From Candidatus Zipacnadia bacterium (GTDB lineage: Bacteria > Armatimonadota > Zipacnadia > Zipacnadales > UBA5352): a DNA stretch of 33,068 nucleotides. Positions within the stretch are counted from its first letter, which is position 1, and each line of letters opens with the position of its first letter. Below, piece by piece: positions 30,526-33,068 of the stretch. The notes under the pieces were generated by a model. The model searched no databases. It saw only the letters and a program-made list of their open reading frames with translations, and was not told the DNA's origin. The translations under genes were made by a program, and so were the position numbers. Location: positions 1-33,068 of the forward strand of contig JALGVE010000012.1 in the NCBI GenBank assembly GCA_029820045.1. Reading direction: 5' to 3'.

Positions 30526-32187
30526 TCAACGGCCCATCTCTTCCTCGGCCGCGATGGTTCCGGTGCCTTCCACGTACTGCCGCAGTCCCTCGCAGACAGC
30601 CTCGGCCGAGGCCTGCCGCACCTCAGGCTTCGTCAGCAGGGCCTCCTCCTCGCGGTGGTTCAGGTACATAAGCTCCACCAGCACGGCTGGCATCTTCGAC
30701 TCGCGCACCACCACGAAGCGTGCGCGCCGCAGGCCGTTGTCGCGCCGCCCCAGCGCGGCGACCAGCGCGCTCTGCATGATCAGGCCAAGGCACTTGCTCT
30801 GCGGCGTGTAGTAGTAGGTCTCGGTGCCCCAGCCGGTGTCGCGCCTGGGCATGGCGTTGCAGTGGATGCTCACGAACATGTCCGCGCCGATCTCGTTAGC
30901 GATGCGCGGGCGGTCATAGAGATCAACGAAGACATCGCTGTCGCGGGTGAGCACAACCTGGGCGCCGATCTCCTTGAGCCGCGCAGCCACGCGCCTGCCC
31001 ACGTCCAGGTTGACATCCTTCTCCTTGAGGTGACGGCCGACCGCGCCGCTGTCATGGTCGCCGTGGCCGGGGTCTATCACGACCCGCTGATCGCGCAGGC
31101 GTTCGCGGAAGAACACGATCTCGGCGGCCGGCGGATCGTCGGTGCGCTGAACCTGGAACTGAATGAGTTGGTGCATCTGGAGCGTGAGCGACACCCCGGC
31201 TTCTTCCGGGCTACCCTCGAACTCCGCACTCTTTACGAAGGGCCCCGCGACCGGGATGGGCTCAACCGGCGCCGCCAGCGCCGCGTCCGCAAACTCCAGG
31301 ATCACCCTGGGCGGCTTGCGCAGCACCTCGTAGGTGACATCAACCGGGTCGGTCATCTCCACGCGAAGGCGCGTGACGTCCTCGCTGGGCTGGGCGGCGG
31401 AGAGGCCGACGACCTTCGGCAAGTGCCTCTCCACGAGCGGCTCATCGCCCTCAACGCTGCCGATGATAATGCTCCCGCCTCGACCATCCTCGCGTGGCTC
31501 CCAGCGCGCCTCGCCCGGCTCCTTCAGGTCCGCGACCACCCTCGTCACCGGCGGGTCATCGGCGAACTGCGCCCATCGCACCCGGCGAAGGTTCGCGAGA
31601 TTGACGTAGGTGGTCTCATGCGCCAGGTTCACCCATGTGCTGGTCAGGTCCAGGTACCAGCGCTCGGGACTCGCGAGGTGCTCCAGCGTGCCGGCCACCG
31701 GCAGCGAGGTGACGATCTCGATCCGCGCGCCTTCTCCATCGGCGTGAACGCTGATATCCTCGACCTTTGCGTCCACGTCGAGGCGCTGTGTCTCGGCATC
31801 CCAGCGGACCACGCACCCGAGGGCCTCCAGCACCGGCCGCAGCGGGCAGATGACGTGGCCGTCCAGCAGGCGGATGGGGCCCGGCACGCTCTTCGGCTCG
31901 CCGTCAATCTCCAGGTGATCGTCGCCGGGGGCCGCCATGATGTGTGTGCCGCTGGGACTGATGATGAGCATGCGGCCATCGGCCTCAGACATGAACCGGC
32001 AGCCGAGGTGCCCGACGAACGCCGCGGGGGAGCCCTCCAGGATACCCTCACGCACCTGCAGGGCCGCATCGAGGTTGACTGGTTTGCCGAGTATGCGCGC
32101 CTGAATGGGGTCCGCGGCGCCGCTCAGGGCAAGCAACATCGCGAACGCACATAGCGCGGCTCGCAGTTGTCCGAAGTGTTGCTGCAT
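30526..32187 (-). CDS. Exported N-acetylmuramoyl-L-alanine amidase with AMIN-type domain
   Basis: A 553-aa protein. The ATG at 32187 has GGGAG at 32197-32201 (9-nt spacing) and gives signal MQQHFGQLRAALCAFAMLLALSG; an upstream in-frame ATG at 32232 would overlap the -10 box. Residues of about 35-130 resemble a copper-amine-oxidase-N-like module (DGHVICPLRPVLEALGCVVRWD). AMIN-like beta-rich segments follow (VSVHADGEGARIEI...; VTRLRVEMTDPVDVTYEVLRKPPRVILEF). The Amidase_3 domain (about 370-545) has the zinc ligand His375 in VIDPGHGDHDSG, Glu in LKEKDVNLDV, His in VSIHCNAM and the catalytic Glu in AVLVELMYLNH. It cleaves the bond between MurNAc and the peptide stem in peptidoglycan, for daughter-cell separation or remodelling. 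It is monocistronic from its own promoter. Confidence 0.92.
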   Translation of the reverse strand: MQQHFGQLRAALCAFAMLLALSGAADPIQARILGKPVNLDAALQVREGILEGSPAAFVGHLGCRFMSEADGRMLIISPSGTHIMAAPGDDHLEIDGEPKSVPGPIRLLDGHVICPLRPVLEALGCVVRWDAETQRLDVDAKVEDISVHADGEGARIEIVTSLPVAGTLEHLASPERWYLDLTSTWVNLAHETTYVNLANLRRVRWAQFADDPPVTRVVADLKEPGEARWEPREDGRGGSIIIGSVEGDEPLVERHLPKVVGLSAAQPSEDVTRLRVEMTDPVDVTYEVLRKPPRVILEFADAALAAPVEPIPVAGPFVKSAEFEGSPEEAGVSLTLQMHQLIQFQVQRTDDPPAAEIVFFRERLRDQRVVIDPGHGDHDSGAVGRHLKEKDVNLDVGRRVAARLKEIGAQVVLTRDSDVFVDLYDRPRIANEIGADMFVSIHCNAMPRRDTGWGTETYYYTPQSKCLGLIMQSALVAALGRRDNGLRRARFVVVRESKMPAVLVELMYLNHREEEALLTKPEVRQASAEAVCEGLRQYVEGTGTIAAEEEMGR

Positions 32188-32230
32188 CGTCAGCCGCTCC
32201 CTGTGCTGCACTACCAAGGCAGTGCCGGGC

Positions 32231-32260
32231 ATTATACGACCTACCGCCGCGCAAAGGCAA
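32231..32260 (-). promoter_or_regulatory. Sigma70-like promoter for the amidase gene
   Basis: The minus strand has TTGCCT (32255-32260), an 18-nt spacer and a perfect TATAAT (32231-32236). The -35 box is 19 nt from the nearer end of the element at 32280-32495. Confidence 0.6.
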
Positions 32261-32279
32261 GCTCTGCGATGAGCCGTCC

Positions 32280-32495
32280 AGGAGCATCGTTCTTGCGGGG
32301 GAGCCTGGGGCTGCGCTGTAGGGCGCGGACCTGTTTGTCCCCCGTAGCCTTGGCGAAGGGGGGTGCCTCGCCCGCCTGGGGCGCGCCACGGGTGCGCGCC
32401 CTACATACGACAACGGGACCTGCGGTCGCGCTGAGCCACGATCGGCGGAATGCCGCGGCGAGGCCGTCCAGCGACAGGGCAAGAACGATGCTCCT
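32280..32495 (-). mobile_element. MITE-like element, copy C (216 bp), inverted orientation
   Basis: A perfect 17-bp terminal inverted repeat: AGGAGCATCGTTCTTGC (32280-32296) and its exact complement (32479-32495). Read on the minus strand, the interior matches copy A almost base for base over its last 130 bp, including GGGACAAACAGGTCC and CAGCCCCAGGCTCCCCCGC, and has the same total length. No direct flanking duplication is recognisable. It sits between the divergent promoters of the amidase gene and the tmRNA. Confidence 0.82.
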
Positions 32496-32515
32496 GCCCG
32501 TGCTCGCTGTCGAAG

Positions 32516-32544
32516 TTTACAGGGCCTGCGGAAGCTGGTATAAT
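32516..32544 (+). promoter_or_regulatory. Sigma70-like promoter for ssrA
   Basis: TTTACA (32516-32521), a 17-nt spacer and a perfect TATAAT (32539-32544). Initiation near 32551 would give a transcript whose few extra 5' bases are removed by RNase P to reach the mature tmRNA end at 32555. Confidence 0.82.
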
Positions 32545-32554
32545 TATGTCAGGT

Positions 32555-32903
32555 GGGGGCGATCGGCTTCGACGGGAAGCTAGTGAATCAGGGCTGCGAG
32601 CCGAGATCTCCGCAATCTCGTAAAACGCGGAACCCCAAAACTGCCAACTCTAATTTGGCACTCGCCGCTTAATTGACGGCGACGTCCGCCTGACTTGCGC
32701 CGATCGGGTCAGGGTCGGGCGTAAGAAGGTCGGCCCCGAGGCTCGCCTGCGCTCGGCTAGCGGGCGGCGGGTAACAGAGCCGGGCTACCTGAGCAGGACC
32801 CCGCGCCCGGGGGCCTCCTCAGCGGAATGAAGCGGGCGCTACGCTCGTAGAGGCCTTGGACACGCCTTCTCGGACGCGGGTTCGATTCCCGCCGCCTCCA
32901 CCA
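32555..32903 (+). ncRNA. ssrA: Transfer-messenger RNA (tmRNA, one-piece)
   Basis: 349 nt. The 5' GGGGGCG pairs with CGCCTCC before the encoded 3' ACCA, forming a 7-bp acceptor stem with one G-U pair. The 5' block CGGCTTCGACGGG and the T-arm GCGGG-TTCGATT-CCCGC are diagnostic. The tag reading frame runs from 32643 to 32672: GCC AAC TCT AAT TTG GCA CTC GCC GCT TAA, giving ANSNLALAA, a short tag ending in the LAA-type degradation signal recognised by ClpXP. GC-rich pseudoknot sequence follows to 32850. It frees ribosomes stalled on broken mRNA. It has its own promoter and is divergent from the amidase gene. Confidence 0.96.
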
Positions 32904-32946
32904 CCCTTCGCTCTGGGAACCCTGCGAGTTCACAGAGCGAAGGGTG
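32902..32946. terminator. 14-bp inverted repeat directly after the tmRNA
   Basis: Arms 32902-32915 and 32933-32946 (CACCCTTCGCTCTG and its complement) are perfect, with a 17-nt loop. The left arm begins inside the CCA end. No U tract follows, so it may be a factor-dependent or processing stem rather than a classic terminator. Confidence 0.5.
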
Positions 32947-32981
32947 CCCCCCATAGCTCTGCGCAGCAGAGCGACGGGGGG
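32947..32981. repeat. Second hairpin downstream of the tmRNA
   Basis: CCCCCC (32947-32952) pairs with GGGGGG (32976-32981) around an inner GCTCTGC-GCA-GCAGAGC stem (32956-32972). A further 13-bp inverted pair (32910-32922 with 32999-33011) could compete with the first hairpin. Confidence 0.6.
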
Positions 32982-33068
32982 CTGTGTACGCTCAGACCGG
33001 GTTCCCAGAGCTACGGGTGGCAAGCCACGTGGGCATACCCGCTGGGCAGCGTTGTGCGAGTGTCCTGT

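Noticed and set aside
30655-32154. 499-codon plus-strand open frame
   Set aside because: It is antisense to the amidase gene, whose motifs and signal peptide are clear.
32268-32507. Target-site duplication around element copy C
   Set aside because: The 12-bp flanks (32268-32279 and 32496-32507) do not match as direct repeats, so none is claimed.
32757-33023. Minus-strand open frame with WWRRRESNPRPR
   Set aside because: It runs antisense through the 3' part of the tmRNA. RRRESNPRP is the known false translation of a T-arm and acceptor stem.

Overview
The window is GC-rich, chromosomal and almost fully coding. It carries 18 supportable protein genes, one tmRNA and several families of short palindromic or inverted-repeat DNA. 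No plasmid, phage, integrase or CRISPR gene is visible. Secreted glycan-active enzymes, an RNase PH - RdgB pair, an RqcH-type NFACT protein, a DinG helicase and a one-piece tmRNA with a short ANSNLALAA tag suggest a free-living, uncultured, heterotrophic bacterium. Armatimonadota or a related lineage would fit, but that is inference from gene content and no marker here settles it.

Region 1 (1-439) is non-coding and holds abutting copies of a roughly 217-bp inverted-repeat element, followed by a sigma70-like promoter. Region 2 (440-15825) is a polysaccharide-processing block. It contains a CBM plus TIM-barrel protein (+), a GH2 glycosidase downstream of a heparinase II/III-family lyase (both -), a second divergently transcribed heparinase II/III protein (+), a hairpin-rich 450-bp gap, and a 1473-residue LamG-GH2 protein (-). 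All five proteins have export signals. The two lyase-like proteins suggest that uronic-acid-containing polysaccharides are attacked outside the cytoplasm, with the GH2 enzymes trimming products. Region 3 (16088-18252) has alanine dehydrogenase and a sialidase-like BNR protein.

Region 4 (18469-21542, +) has an exported M48 metalloprotease transcribed from what looks like a leaderless promoter, a coupled metallophosphoesterase and a small BON-like protein. Region 5 (21529-27235, -) has RqcH/NFACT, a PaaI-like thioesterase, a DinG-type helicase and a single-stranded-DNA-binding protein. Region 6 (27605-30255, -) is a tight rph-rdgB-glycosyltransferase operon; rdgB carries an in-frame triple 45-bp palindromic insertion. 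Region 7 has an exported AMIN/Amidase_3 cell-wall amidase (-) and, divergent from it, ssrA tmRNA (+) with its own promoter.

The most unusual signal is the family of short non-autonomous elements with ends AGGAGCATCG (126-341, 27400-27583, 32280-32495, plus a partial copy ending at 113). One copy is flanked by a 12-bp direct duplication. Each full copy lies 12-20 bp upstream of a recognisable -35 box. Together with the palindromic repeats inside rdgB and in intergenic gaps, this points to a genome colonised by small mobile hairpin elements.
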